Source of the DNA: Bidens hawaiensis
Taxonomy: Eukaryota; Streptophyta; Magnoliopsida; Asterales; Asteraceae
Assembly (NCBI GenBank): GCA_021521415.1
Contig: JAIQDT010003867.1
Location: 124,001 to 188,000, forward strand
DNA length: 64,000 bases
Reading direction: 5' to 3'
This document shows positions 42,880 to 56,101 of this stretch, piece by piece. The number at the start of each line of letters is the position of its first letter. Position 1 is the first letter of the stretch. The translations under genes and the position numbers were made by a program. The notes under the pieces were generated by a model that saw nothing but the letters and a program-made list of their open reading frames with translations, was not told the DNA's origin and did no database searches.

Positions 42880-44960
42880 AGTTAAGGCATCGGTTTTCTT
42901 GGTACTGCTCCTTGTCTTCTGTTTGGTCACCCTGTCTATCGTTGTATACTTTTACTTTGCCTTCTTGCCAGCTCTGTCTAGCTCTTTTGAGGATGAGAGT
43001 GGTGGTAGATGGAACAAGATAATATGAAAAACAAATATGTATAATTAATGTCATATTTTGTAATTTAATAGAACCAAATAGTAGGCCTGCAAACGAACCG
43101 AACGTTCGTTTAACTGTTCGTGAACCTTTCGGCAGGAAGTTCGTTTATCTTTGTTCAATTACGTTAGTTTAGATTATAAACAAACGAACATAAACGAACA
43201 CAAGTGTTCATTTTTTAAACTAAATGAAAGTGAACATATATATTTGTTCGGTTAAGTTAAAATGGAACAAACCTCCTGGTCACATAAGATTAGGTGTTCT
43301 GGCCAAGCAACAAAAGTACCAGTTGCGTCGCCAACGGTCATAATTTCACCGGCCTCACAAGGAATAATTGCTTGTTCCTTTATGGCTTTATCAATCCTAA
43401 CTTTATAGCAACCTTCCGGGATTGCTTTTCCATGCAACTATTGTGGAACCGGTGACCAATGAACTGCACCACGTTCCACCTTGTTACCCTTGTCATGCAC
43501 ACTTAAACGTCACTCATACACCTATAAACAAGCATGTGAAATTAAGATGGCTTAGTTGAAGTCAATATATAAGTACATACCCATGGATATGCCATGTTGG
43601 TGGGAAATTAACAATGTTTCGCGCAGTACATACCTTTATTTCAGCAGGTGGGGAAGCTTCATCTGTAGATACATCAACTTTTCTTTTATGGCTTCTCCGT
43701 TTTACCTAAAAATCATTCAATGAATCAGCTTATGGATGGAAATCAATCAACAATTAAAGGGAAAACTGAAATTTCCAAATACTTACTAATGCTTTTTTTT
43801 AGCCGTTACTATCCGGAGTGTGGTGTAGTTGTGTTGATGTTTGGTCAACATTGTTCTCTACAGGTTTCATTGGTAATATAAAAGAAATTGGAATTGTTAG
43901 ACTTATTGGGTTATAAAATATAAAAACTGAAATTGCCAAATACTTACTAATGTCGCGCTATGGGGATCGACTACCGTTTGGTCAACATTTTTTTCCACGG
44001 ACTTGGCCTGCAATTCGGTGATAGAAATTGAGCACACTCATATTGGAAAACGAATTATAAAAAGTACTGAAATTGTCAAATACTTACTGATGTCGCGATA
44101 TGGGAAGCGAGTACCGTTTTGACAACTATTTTATCCACAGACTTGGCCTACAATTGACTTATGCAAAATCAGCACACTCACATGGAAAGTTAATTATTAA
44201 AAAAATCAATCAAACTGTCAAATGCTTACCTGAGTAGCGGATTCTTGTTGCACAGCCTCACCTGAGGTAAAGTTGTTTTCCACAGAACTGGCCTACAAAT
44301 CAATTTATTAGGTTATGGAAAATAAAAAATCACATGGAAAGTTGTAATAAACAAACAAACTGTCAGATACTTACTAGTACTGGCATTTTATTTTGCCCCA
44401 CAGCACTAGTACTTTGGTTAGAACCAACCTGATTGGGAACAGTATTTACCTACGAATTGTGACAAAAACAGTGCCAATTATGTATGTCGAATGTATTAAT
44501 TAATATGTAGCATACGTCACTTACTTGACTTGCGGACATTTGCGGCAACAATCCTTCGAGATGTCTGAACCTGGCCTCAAATGCTAACTGTTCCATCTCA
44601 CGACTTGCCAGCATAGCATTCGTGGATTAAAGTAGAGACGTCAACTTGTTCACCAGTTCATCACTCTGCACCGCCTCATATTCAAGTTGGGAATCCATTG
44701 CTTAAACGAGCCTTTTACCCGACTCACACCCCAATATTTACATGCTGTCAATTCGTACCCAATCCCTTTTAAAAACCCACCTTTCTCTTTGCCAATCACA
44801 TCTGTGCAGGGTTCAAGTGTCAGGGCTCCGAAAGCGATCTGCTCCTCATGCTCAACCTACAAGAAAACAAATGTCAAACTACCGATTCCTTACAAGCATA
44901 AAACGCCAGATTTCATGAACTACTGTAAAAAAATAAACACTTTGTAGACGATTAGGTTAA
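42880..44960 (-). pseudogene. CACTA TNP1/TNPA-like transposase gene, decayed
   Basis: Minus-strand, multi-exon. From 5' to 3': an exon near 44860-44720 (EEQIAFGALTLEPC, GKEKGGFLKGIGYE), a coiled-coil exon near 44690-44525 with a stop after TSLL, and a series of small exons at 44375-44449, 44230-44292, 44088-44147, 43948-44007 and 43787-43857. Then a basic exon near 43710-43645 (KRRSHKRK), the conserved domain at 43530-43265 (HGKAIPEGCYKV, VGDATGTFVAWPEHL) and a last exon ending near 42885. The HGKPIPEG and VGDA-GTFVAWP motifs are typical of plant En/Spm transposase-associated proteins. Several stops show it is dead. A MITE-like insertion lies at 43084-43250. Confidence 0.65.
43084..43250. mobile_element. 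MITE-like insertion (AACGAACCGAACG family)
   Basis: Words such as AACGAACCGAACGTTCG, GTTCGTGAACC and AAACGAACA in inverted arrangement match a common plant non-autonomous family. It lies in an intron of the CACTA gene. Exact ends are not clear. Confidence 0.45.
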
Positions 44961-45395
44961 AATATGTTATATATTTGTTCAGATGAGTCTATTATGCTTG
45001 TAACACGCTTATGTACAAAAACATATATAAATATTCTAATACGCTAGTAACACGCTTATATATCCACATCAAGAGTTGAGACAAGTTAGATAGACTCAAG
45101 TTTGTTTGACACCAATATAAGGCAATGAATTAACTTTAACATGATTTAAAAAGTTTAATACTAAAACATACTAATTTGTAAATAATTCAAGAGAAAGCAG
45201 CTGACAGTCATGCATTAGACACATAACCAATAAATCATTAAACTAGAGAGAAAGCAGTTGACGATGATTACCAGTTTCTCTCAAAGGTAGATATAACCCT
45301 TGTCCCTTGTGATGATCAAAAACATTCTTTGCTTGAGCTCCCTTTGATGAAGCCGATTTTTTCTTCAACCACACATTATAATCATTTCTTTATAT

Positions 45396-46120
45396 TTTTT
45401 TTTTAAAGAAGAAGCAAAACTGGGCTGCCGGGGCTCGAACGTGCGCCGACAGCCGGTTCACCAAATACACTCGCCACACCCAACCAACTGAACCGGGCAT
45501 TCAGATGGTTATGACCTGCTAACACCAAATTAAAAATACACAGTCGCAATCCAGGTTTTTGATATAAACCCTAAATCATCAATCCATTTAATCAGTGATT
45601 GTTAATTAAATCAGTGCTAGGGTTAACGATGAGGGATGAATGGCGATCACAACAACATAACTAATTACCCCAGAAGATGATGTTATGATGGTGCATTATA
45701 AATGGAACTCGACGGCAAGAAACGGGAATCGTACGCCGATGTGCAGATCATTGAAACATAATTCATCATGGGGTTAACACTGGCAATGGCTAGAGGATGC
45801 TATTTGTACAATCAATTGAATTATTATTGCTCGATTACATGTATTATAAAAACGGGTTAAGACGGTTATTTAGAATATATCAATAAATATTAATATTGAT
45901 CTTGTTTCCTAAACACAATTGTCAGTGAAGGCCGATTATGGTATGAGGAACAATATTGTTGATCTAATTCCAACTATAGAACGAAAATTGTGTCCCAAGT
46001 TATCATTTATTGAATTCAGGTTCAATAAAGTAAAAGTGGATACGGGTTTGGATCGTGGATATCCGTTTGGTGAAAACGGTTATAGCAATATTTGCAGTTT
46101 AGACCTTGTAGTATGAAGTT
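45396..46120. repeat. Start of block B: third copy of the 803-bp unit
   Basis: From AAAGAAGAAGCAAAACTG onward it matches 1640-2360. The junction with the CACTA element lies in a T-run at about 45390-45405. It contains a tRNA-like unit at 45422-45499 (minus strand), whose B box has one base changed, and the 65-codon open frame at 45919-46116. Confidence 0.8.
45422..45499 (-). other. tRNA-like Pol III unit, copy 3
   Basis: As at 1659-1736. A-box-like string at 45484-45495; B box at 45432-45441 with its outer C changed to G on the plus strand. Confidence 0.45.
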
Positions 46121-47785
46121 GGAAACATATAGGGTTAAATTTATTGTTTAGGGTCATTTTTTTATATACTTGAAAGTTATTATAGTTAAATTAAATATAT
46201 ATAACAAATAATAAAATAATACTAACTCGATAAAGGTGACGTTTATTAATTAAAATTTTTTGAACATGAAAAGGGGTCGGGCAGTTTAGATTTGGAAAAC
46301 ACGAGTTGTTACACCCACAGGCATCATTCCTTTGTCTCTAACAAGTCACCTGAAACATGTTTAAAATATTTGATCAACAAGAAATACCGGTGAGTACATT
46401 CATTCGTAAATGACACATTTTACATTTACAACATTAAGATGTTTTTACATTTACATTTGATCAACATTTTACATTTTACATATGCCTGTTTACAAACTAC
46501 CGAAGGGTACTTACCACTCGACCGTATCTATGACTGTGGTCAATTACTCATTGGCTAACACTTATCCAATAAGTAATGTGTAATAGCCCAGTAGGCAAGC
46601 CTTGCAAACAAAACCCCACAATACTGATAGTAACCATCCCGTAAGTTTACAGAGACTTAATCACAGTAATGTATTTAAAATACTTTAAAAATATATTTGA
46701 TAGCATTTAGACCATCTGCCATGAGTTTTATAGGTCTTTGAAATCATCATGACAGTGTCAGAAAAACGGTTGTCTCACGCAAATGTGAGTGGTACAAAAA
46801 CTAGAATGTGTCACCTTGCAAGTTTACAATTAAAGAACGCCTCTTGGTATTAAGCACCTAGGATAAAAACAATGTAGTATATCTAGATTAGTATAAAACC
46901 GATAATCATAACGATAATCACGAGATTTGAAATTTTACATGATAGCACAATGTCTTACCTTAATATGCAAAGCTTTTGGATTCACGCATATAAGTTTCTT
47001 TCGATAGGATAGGATATTGCTACGACACTCGGGTATTATACCATCTTTCTTAATTTACATATAATATATAAGGAAATTTCATAGAGAAAGAAATTTTGGA
47101 CGAAGAGAAATGTCCTGTTTTCAATCTAATAAAGCAATTTCTGGAGCCCGTCGCGATATGCGATGGCCATAAACAAAGGGCGTCGCGTATCTCTAAGAAT
47201 CTTGTATCTTATCCTAGTCAGCCCTAGGCGTGCTACGTGACACGCCATGTGGCTCGTCTGCGTAACCTCCACGTCGCGATACGTGATGTGCTACTTTAAT
47301 AGGTTATCGCGTATCACTACGCCACAATGTTTCTTGATAACTTACACGTCATCGCGTAACGCGATGAGGCTAATCTAAAACTATCGTGTATCACGATGGG
47401 AGGATTAATAAAAATCTAATTTTTACATAAATATACTAAGGTGGCCCTTAAGCGGCTCGCGGCGATGCGAGCGTGCGAAGTGCAAAGTGCGCTATCGAAG
47501 CGCCACATTGCACCCATCGCACTTCACCCGAACCTGAGCCCGTGCGTGTGTGCGTTCGGGTGCTTCGCACCCTCCGCTAGGACTACTGGTTGTGATTTGT
47601 CTTATAAGAATATTATCATATGAGTTTTCTTTCTTATAAAGAGATCACTAGTTTTATAATCTAGCAATGTGGGACAAGAACTTACATTCCTATTTATACC
47701 ATGGTTGAAGCCTCTCTTTTCATTCCTCCACCAATGTGGGATGGAATTTTCTTCATTTTATTTCTTTAATTTTATTTTGTGGTTT
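46121..47785. repeat. Unclassified LTR-like repeat of block B
   Basis: Same sequence as 2361-4035, including the ACATTTAC runs, GC-rich palindromic part (47110-47600) and minus-strand TATAAATAG near 47697. Non-coding. Confidence 0.4.
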
Positions 47786-47789
47786 GTTA

Positions 47790-48096
47790 TAGCTGACAAC
47801 GGACAAGTTGTTGACAAGAGTTTGCATCAACAGTGGTTCGGGTGTAGAGTTGGAACTTGAGTGCTTGTAAATGGTGTGGTAGACATTCCACAAAACTGAT
47901 TGAACAAGTACTGATAATCAAACAACCAGTTGGGTCTGGTGCGAGCATCGGTAGGGTTAAGCTCTTGCCAATCAACATTGAAGGACTCCATAATCACCTT
48001 TGTTATCTTGTTGAAGACACGATAAGCGGTTTTGTTGGCTACATACCCAACAAAGTAACACTCATCGGCATTTCAGCAAACTTTGGGTCTTGGTGA
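47790..48096 (-). pseudogene. Copia G pol fragment (integrase C-terminal linker), block B
   Basis: Counterpart of 4036-4333. On the minus strand it continues the Copia G polyprotein whose N-terminal half is at 62248-63268. The two halves are separated by Copia H and everything nested in it. The frame is broken. Confidence 0.7.
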
Positions 48097-48099
48097 GCA

Positions 48100-48670
48100 C
48101 CTATATGGAGTAAGGTATGAGAGAGCCTGATTGAACGAATACGAATCAATTTATAGAGTTATACATATGGATCTAGTTCTTGATGTGTTGTGGGTGATTA
48201 AATGATTAAGTGAACGAAGTGTGTGTGTGTGTGTGTTGGGAGGGGAATTCGATAGAGTAACGACACACTTGAATAATTATCAACACATTTTTTAAATTAC
48301 CTTTCAGGAAACAACTATATATAGAAGACGAAGTCCATTCGTTATATAGGTCATAAGAATAATACTCATTCATCTTCATTCCCTACTTTAACATAACAGT
48401 ATAGCGAATGACTCATTTGCTATACCTCATATGTTAACATTCCATAACGAATTGTACAATAACTAATAATGATTAGGCCCATTCATTAAACATCATTAAT
48501 GAATGGCCATTAAACATAACATATGAGTTCGTTAGACATCCTTAACGAATGAACACCTAAACATAACGTATGGACATGTGAAAAGACCAAATTACCCTTT
48601 TACATTAATAAAGATACATTACAATAAAAACAAAGACCGAGATGACTAAAACAATGCACTAACAAACATC
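48100..48670 (-). repeat. Copia H 3' LTR (minus strand), block B
   Basis: Counterpart of 4336-4907, starting TGTTTGTTAGTGC on the minus strand at about 48670. Its paired 5' LTR start is preserved at 62192-62247. Confidence 0.65.
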
Positions 48671-49253
48671 CCCTCGTCACGTGCTCTTTCTCTTTAATCA
48701 GTTGAACCTCTTAGACTTTCAATCTGCAAGCTCACTCGCGGTAATTTTACCACTCACCAATGTTTCATAAGAACTCATGAAAGCACTTAAGAAAGGAAAA
48801 TGTTGTTCAGTTTCTTTCATATTCACATTTGGTGGTTAAGCTGAAGCATTACCAATACCACCATAACAATTGTTTGACCCAGAAGCCATGAAACAAATAT
48901 TTGGCATTTGTTCATTCATTGAAGATGGCATTTCTTGTGAATTCTGAGACAAGAAAGAGTAATTGGAGCTGAAGAGCTGCCTTAAGGTAAAGATCCTCTA
49001 TACAATGTTAGATCTTGGTTTTCTTTAGTTGATTTCGGGCACTTCATATCATATTACCTTTACTCTATATCTTGAATGAACTCCATTTCTGTTAACTCCT
49101 CATATTTAAAGAATGAATTTTATTTTAAAACAAGTAGAAAATTGGAATAAGAATTCGACAAAGCGTTCTTTATAGTGTCAATCTGGTCAGACTGAGAATG
49201 TTCCATATTTTTTTTACTCATCTCACCAATAAGATAACTAAAGCTGGTCAACA
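48671..49253 (-). pseudogene. Copia H gag fragment, block B
   Basis: Counterpart of 4908-5492 with the same stops. It is cut by the Gypsy LTR beginning at 49254. Confidence 0.65.
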
Positions 49254-51317
49254 TGTAACATCCCAAAATTTCAAATAATAACATTTAATATATTATTATT
49301 TATTATGATGGGAAGGTTTACTTGAGTTAGTAAAGAAATGATAAAATAATAAATTTGGAAAGATAAGTAGGCTAATTAGATGGAATTAATCATAGACCAA
49401 AAAGGAAAGATGGGCCTTAGGTTCATGGGCTTAAGGGAGTATAAATACCCCTTAAACCATAATCCTTTCCATTTCCATCCATTCTACACCCTTGCTAGCA
49501 CCACAAAACACACACACACTCTCTCCCATCATTGGCCGAATACCGATAGATATTGGTTACACGAGCTAGATACAAGATAAAGGTTGATAAACGAGTTAAA
49601 CCGTAAAAAAAAACTTCAAATGTATGTTCTCGATCTTTAAAGCTTATGTTTTTATATACGGTTGGCCATGGAATTAAGCCTGAGAGTAGATCGGGTATAA
49701 ACGAACCATAAAGTAGCAAACTTGATGTTAACATGGACTTAACGAACCTATGATTATGAATGGCTCATTTAAAGAAACCCAAGATCTAGTTTTGAACATC
49801 TTTAGCCCTAAAGGTTCAAGCTTTATGCCAAGGGCGGGCTAGATCTTGACGATGGATGGATAATAGGTGTAAAAGATATAAGAAGAGTAGCTAATTAGTA
49901 ATGAAAACCATCAACAGTTACCTGAGCTGATAAAGAATTTCCAAATTTAAGTTGAAAGCATCTGACGAGGATTTCTAGGCCACTAAGTTCTCGGCGACCT
50001 GAGTTATCGGTCAAATAAGGAGTTCTTGGTCAAACATGGGAATTCGGTCAAACATGGGTTCTCGATCAACAGGGGTTCTTTGTCTTGAGTTCTCGGCCAC
50101 TCAGGGTCTGTTGGGTTTGGGCCTAAACCCAGTTGGACCCAGATGTTCAATGGACAGTTGGGCCTGACCTGACTAAGTCCACAAGTTTTAAGCCTATATT
50201 TTACCTAAAACAAACTAGTCCATCATCATAGACTAAGCAAACGAGCCCAACTTAGAAAATACGTTAGTTAACTAAAATACCAACTTAATCAATTATACGG
50301 TTAATTAACAAATATATATTTAACAGTTAGTCGGGCTCAGTTAAAGAAGGGAAAAACAATGAATGGGGAGCATAACAGGATCCAGGTGAGTTTCTAGCCC
50401 CATTCCTTGTTATATTTTCGGGGTTGTGTGCATACTTGATGTAATTAGTTAATACACTTAGCTTAAGTGGTAAGTGTATGCCTATTATGATATATGTGAA
50501 GGTTATGAATGAATGCTTGACGGTACATAAACAATCTTCGGATATTGTATGTACTGTTAAAAGATCGTTTAAAGATGTGATTGTTTATACACGTTATATG
50601 TATGATGTATGTATGTTATAGATTAATGAGTATGTAAGAAAGTTTATAAAATTAATAAAAAGAAAAGGAAAGTATGTTATGAAAGAATTAATGGTAAAGG
50701 GTGGCAGACCCTAATAATATCTGTAAAGGAGGGTGGCAGACCCTAATAATATCTGTGAAGGAGGGTGGCAGACCCTATTAATATCTGTGGGGTTATAGGG
50801 CAAGAGGCTCTTTAAGGGTGGCAGACCCTGATAATATCTTTGAGGTTATAGGACGAAAGACTCTTTAAAACGTATAAGTATATATGTAAAGAACGATAAA
50901 ATAGGAAGTACGAAAGAAGGAAAGTATGAAAGTAAGAATGAAATTATATACTTACGTATGTATGAAAGAAAGTAAAGAAGTCAAGTATGTAATATAAGAA
51001 CGTATTGTATGTTACCTGTATTAACTAGAACTCACTCAGCGTAGCTAACTTTTAGTATGCACGCACGTTAATAGATTGAAACAGTTAGCTTGAGGAGGAC
51101 ACATGGCAGGATTGGACGACGCTGGCATCTAAATATTTGTCGTGATGTTTTGATACTATAATTTAAGTTATGTTTTAAAAGACAAAATATGGATGTTGTA
51201 ACGAACGATTTAAGTTTTACTATTGTCGCAAATGTTTTTAATTAACTATGATATTTAGAACTGCGTTTATGAGTAAATCCAACATCCAAAGTGAGGCACC
51301 GGGATCATGGCCTTACA
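49254..51317 (+). repeat. Gypsy 5' LTR, complete (block B)
   Basis: 2,064 bp from TGTAACATCCC to GGCCTTACA. TATA box near 49440. The GTTCTCGG(T/C)CA array is at about 49970-50110, and the 32-bp tandem repeats at 50697-50795, with a fourth degenerate copy near 50815. Confidence 0.85.
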
Positions 51318-51320
51318 AGT

Positions 51321-51332
51321 TGGTATCAGAGC
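51321..51332 (+). promoter_or_regulatory. Gypsy primer-binding site (tRNA-iMet)
   Basis: TGGTATCAGAGC, three bases inside the LTR end: a perfect plant initiator-Met complement. The block A copy has lost it. Confidence 0.85.
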
Positions 51333-51731
51333 AAAGTATGACAGATTTAAGCATCCTACATGCTTAAAATCGAACAGAAAATGGGATTAAATTAAGAAGA
51401 GAAAGATGATGCCAGTTCAAGATAGTCATGTGTTACTCAAACAAGCTCAGTAAAGGTAAGGTGTATGATCAGATAATAAATGTTAATGTTATCTTAATTG
51501 CTAAAGGAGGAATATGTGAATTTTAGGGATAGGATTAATTGATTATTTTAATTGACTGACTGTTTAAAAGTAGAACCAACACAAATAGACTAATAAGGGG
51601 AAGTGTATAGGACACGGAAAGTAACATGATCAGCTAATCACAGCTGGCCACTGTTATTACATGTTAGCCTTACTATCCTTGTACTAAATAGTTCCTTGAG
51701 TGATGACACTTGTGTTTTCCCCTTTTAGAAT

Positions 51732-52697
51732 ATGATGGCTGGAGCTAGAGAAGTTGTGAGAGCAGGAGGTCGAACTGGACGTCATGGCAGGCCTCGTCTT
51801 GTCCAACAACCTTCGGTAGAAACAACTTCCAACACCGGAGATGAACGAAGCGCAGCTGGACGAAACCCAAGCAACAACGAAGGGGTTCAACTGGATCCCG
51901 CAATTCAAGCAGCTATTGTTCAAGCTGTAGCCACTGTTGTGAAGAACTTGACCCCTGAAGGGTCTGCTAGAAGCCGCGAAAGAACTGCTGAATGGGCGGA
52001 TTGAGAGGGTAAGAAAGATGATTAAAAAGAGAGAGAGAGAGGACTCGAGCGTGGTTAAGTCAGTAAAAGTTAATGATAGGAAGAGAGGCCGAGGTGGGTG
52101 CAACTATAAGTCCTTCAAGGGATGTGACCCACCGAAGCTGACTGGTTTGGGAGACGCAATCGCTACTCTCCAAGTGTTATGTGAGGGGGGCTACCGCAGA
52201 ACGTCCGCACATTGGTGAAGACTAGTAAACCTGCTACTTTTGACTCTGTTTTCGAACTCGCAGAGATGGTTTACGATGATCTGGCCGTGGACGATGTGGT
52301 GGTAGAGGAGGAGAAGAAGGAGAAGAAATGGGCTGTTCCTACTCAGTTGTGGAACTCCAAGGATAAGAAACATAAGGTGTGGGAAAGGAAGTCATGTAAG
52401 ACTTGTGGTAAGATGCACGGTGGTGAGTGAAAGTGGGGTACTGGTTCCGATGTGTGCCATAAGTGTGGGAAACCTCATGGTGGAGAGTGTAGGTTAGGGT
52501 CAAATGCTTGTTACAAATGTTGGAAGGTGGGGCATTATACGCATGAATGTAATGTCGAGCCCACATGTTATAAGTGTGGTAAGAAGGGCCATATGGCAAG
52601 GGAATGTACTGAAGTTGGTAGTGGTGGAAAGAAAGATGCTGAACCGTCAAGGCCAAAGAACAGAGCCTACATGCTGACTCAGGAGCAAGCCAAATAG
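51732..52697 (+). pseudogene. Gypsy gag pseudogene (block B)
   Basis: Counterpart of 7452-8757, ATG at 51732 or 51735. It lacks 315 bp (105 codons) of the capsid region relative to block A, with the sequence jumping after CTCTCCAA. Stops occur near 52002 and 52428. Zinc knuckles CYKCWKVGHYTHEC and CYKCGKKGHMAREC are intact near 52520-52610. Non-functional. Confidence 0.8.
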
Positions 52698-52709
52698 ATT
52701 CCAGACGTT

Positions 52710-54486
52710 GTGACAGGTACATTTTTAGTAAATGGTATTTCTGCTTCGGTATTGTTTGATTGGGGTGCGAATAGAAGTTTCGTAGCTACATCGTTTAGTA
52801 AATTATCCAAAATGAAATGTTTCCGATTGTCCAAAACCTTTATAGTAGAAACCGTTAGTGACACTTCGGCTAAAATAATAAAAATTGTTAAGGACTGGAA
52901 GATACAGTTAGAGGGACATGAGTTCCCTGTTACCATGTATATTATAACCTTAGGAGGGTTCGATGCGGTCTTGGGGATGGATTGGTTGTCTGACTATGAG
53001 GCTCATATAGTGTGTAAGAGTAGGATAATAAGGTTAAATTCCTTGGATGGTATTGTGGTGACGGTTTATGGTGATAAGGAAAGTTCAGGGCTTAATGTCA
53101 TTTCGATTATAAAAGCTGAGAGTTTGTTAAGACGAGGGTGCGGTGCCTACCTAGCATATGTTGTCAACGCTACAACCGAGACAAAACAAATGAAAGATTT
53201 TCCTATCATGCGCGACTACCTAGAAGTATTCCCTGAGGATCTTCCGGGGTTGCCTCCGGAGAGAGAGATAGAATTTCAGATAGACTTAGTACCAGGAGCC
53301 CAACCCGTCACGAAAGCGCCTTACCGTCTAGCACCGTCCGAGATGAAGGAATTGATGTCCTAACTACAAGAATTCCTCGACAAGGGTTTTATTAGACCAA
53401 GTGTTTCCCCGTGGAGCGCACCAGTGTTGTTCGTGAAGAGGAAGGATGAAATTATGAGAATGTGCATAGACTATCACGAGTTGAACAAGCTTATAGTGAA
53501 GAATGGATACACTTTGCCAATGATTGATGATCTGTTTGACCAACTACAAGGTTCAAGTTGGTTCTCACGGATAATTCTCAGATCAGGCTATCATCAGCTG
53601 AAAGTGAAGGAGGCAGACATCCCTAAAACAACATTTTGGACGCAGTATGGACACTACGAGTTCCTCGTGATGTCATTTGGTCTAACGAATGCTCCTGAAG
53701 CATTTATGGACATGATGAATAGGGTGTGTCAGCCAATTTGGATAAGTCAGTTATCTTCTTCATAGATGATATATTGATTTACTCCAGGAGCGAGTCTGAT
53801 CATGCCGAGAATCTGAGAGAGGTGTTGGAGACTCTGAAGAAAGAGAAGTTGTACGCCAAGTTTTCAAAATGCGCGTTCTGGTTACGAGAAGTGCAATTTC
53901 TAGGTCACATGATTAATCCTGAAAGGATTACCTTGTCCCAGCTAAGATTGAAGCGATAACGAATTGGAATACTCCACAGAATCCGACTGATATACGAAGC
54001 TTCTTAGGGTTAGGTGGCTACTATGGGAGATTCATCGAAGGTTACTCCAAGATAGCCGCACCGTTAACCGGTATTACCCGAAAGTTGGTAGTATTCAGTT
54101 GGGGAAAGTTCCAAGAAGAAGCTTTTGAAGAATTAAAGAAAAGACTCACTCAAGCTCCAATCCTTGCTTTACCAGATGATGACGAGGATTTGGTTTTTTG
54201 TACTGATGCTTCGCATCGTGGGCTAGGTTGCGTGTTGATGTATCGAGGAAAGTTGATAGCTTACGAGTCAAGACAGTTGAAAGTCTATGAGAGTACTTAT
54301 CTGACGCATGATTTTGAGCTAGCAGCAATAGTACATGCTCTTAAGATTTGAAGACATTACCTATATGGCACTAAGTGTACTATTTACATGGATCATAAAA
54401 GTTTAAAGTACTTCTTCGAGCAGAAGGAGTTGAACATGAGGCAGAGAAGGTGGTTAGAATTGATAAAGGATTACGACTGCGACATT
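52710..54486 (+). pseudogene. Gypsy pol pseudogene: protease, RT, partial RNase H (block B)
   Basis: Counterpart of 8758-10535. Protease again reads D-W-G-A (52758-52769) and RT motif A again has Ile for Asp (53574-53576). The frameshift near 53935-53941 and the RNase H stop at 54349-54351 are also shared. Private lesions are a CAA-to-TAA stop at 53361-53363 and a one-base loss near 53739. RNase H is otherwise better kept than in block A ([17 protein letters not shown]). Copia-1 cuts it at 54487. Confidence 0.85.
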
Positions 54487-55014
54487 AGTTAGTGCACGGT
54501 CTTGCGTCTTGAGTCTTTGTAATTAACGTTAATGTTTTCCTTTAATATTTAATGTAATAATTAGTTTAATTATTTTCTAGTTTTCTATATGTATGGTCTA
54601 GTTCGCTAGGGGATGTTAGTGAACTAAGACTTAAGCTTATTCCCTCTTGATTCGTTAGAGGATGTTAACGAATCAAGGGGTGTTTTGTTATTTAATGAAT
54701 GTAACGAAGTAGAGTCTGGTTCGCTAGGGGATGTTAGCGAACTAGACCTATCTTCAATATATTGTGAACACTGTTCACGCATAAAAAGAAGTTTTTAGAT
54801 AGTTAATTATCAAAACCCTGTCAAAACGCTCTCTCGATCTTCAACTTAATATTATACAAACAATTGATATATACTGATAATACATAAACATATACAACAC
54901 TAATCTAAGGTAATTATGAGCTAGATATATGTAAACGTATTAATCGATTATACACAGATCTGAGATCTGTTATTGTTATTGTTGCTGGATTGATACGAAT
55001 CAGGAGTTCTAACA
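54487..55014 (+). repeat. Copia-1 5' LTR (block B)
   Basis: 528 bp, counterpart of 10536-11065 with the same three 22-bp palindromes. The TCTAACA end is followed by AG and TGGTATCAAAGC. Confidence 0.85.
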
Positions 55015-56101
55015 AGTGGTATCAAAGCTTTCGGGGCTCAATTACACTTGAATTGGTGTTTCATTAGTTTTGATATTGGTAATTTTATGTTTGGATTAAT
55101 TCGAATCAATTTTGTGTTGAATTGATTGAATTATGGACAAATTGGAGTGAATTTGAGTTGGTTAAGGTATTAGAATGGTTTTGTGAATTGGAATTGAGTT
55201 TTGTATTGATTTTGGAGTGTTTTGATATCGGTTTGGTATAAGGCTGAAACAGGGATGATGTGTTGGGATAATTGAGTTAGTTATCGGTGTTAATTGGTTA
55301 AGAGGTTTGGTGTATTGGATTCACAATTGTATTACGAGTTTTTTAGTAGGTTATTCATGTGATTTGGTTAAGAATCGAGGTTGTATTACAAATTTACATA
55401 TTCTGGGTTTCTGGGTTTAGTGTTCATCAAATCCAGATTTCTGGAAATCTTCTTTGAAGATTTGAAGATTTGAAGATGATTATGATTTGCTATCATCTTC
55501 ATGGTGATTCGTTTTATTATTCACTTTGATTCGTTATCTAAATTAGTTGATTCGTCATAACTTTCAAGTGATTTGCTAGCCAGTTCGTATCATTTGTTAG
55601 TTCGTGTCATCTGATTCGTTACTTGGATTAACTGATTCGTGCGACACGCGTCCACTTTGGGATTTGTGTCATAACAACCTTTGCCACGTGGCATAAGGTC
55701 TCAGAGTTTGTTATAAACGGTTGTAACAACCTGATTCGCTATAGTTTGATTCGTTATCAACTATAGCCAATTCGTTATCTTATTTCGCTAAGAGTTCCTT
55801 AGTGATTCGTTACTGATTATCCTCTAATTCACTAAACTAATCCTTTGTGATTCGCTTGGTTAATTCGTTAAACTGACTATGCATTGATTTTTGATTCGTT
55901 AACCAATACTCTAATTCGTCATCTAATTCGTCATCTGTTTCGCCATCTGATCAATCTTAACTTTGTTAAGGGTTGATTCGTTAGATACTGTTCACAGTTC
56001 GCTACAACTGTTTGCAATTCGTTACATTTACCATTCGTTAATCTTATTCTCTTGTTAATTCGTTACACTTACATCTTTGAAATTTTTGAAACTTGTCAAA
56101 A

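Larger units (their letters stand above)
41174..45395 (-). mobile_element. CACTA (En/Spm-type) transposon, right end lost
   Basis: Left terminal repeat starts CACTACGTGAAAATT at 41174, preceded by ATG (possible 3-bp target duplication). A subterminal region to about 42560 is packed with GTGTGGC/GCCACA words and 188-bp tandem repeats. A decayed minus-strand gene follows at 42880-44960. The opposite CACGTAGTG end is not found before block B begins near 45395, so the element is truncated. A second CACTA end with about nine of ten bases matching starts at 63269. Confidence 0.8.

Noticed and set aside
44687..44947. 86-codon plus-strand ORF in the CACTA element
   Set aside because: Antisense to the minus-strand transposase exon with recognisable motifs.
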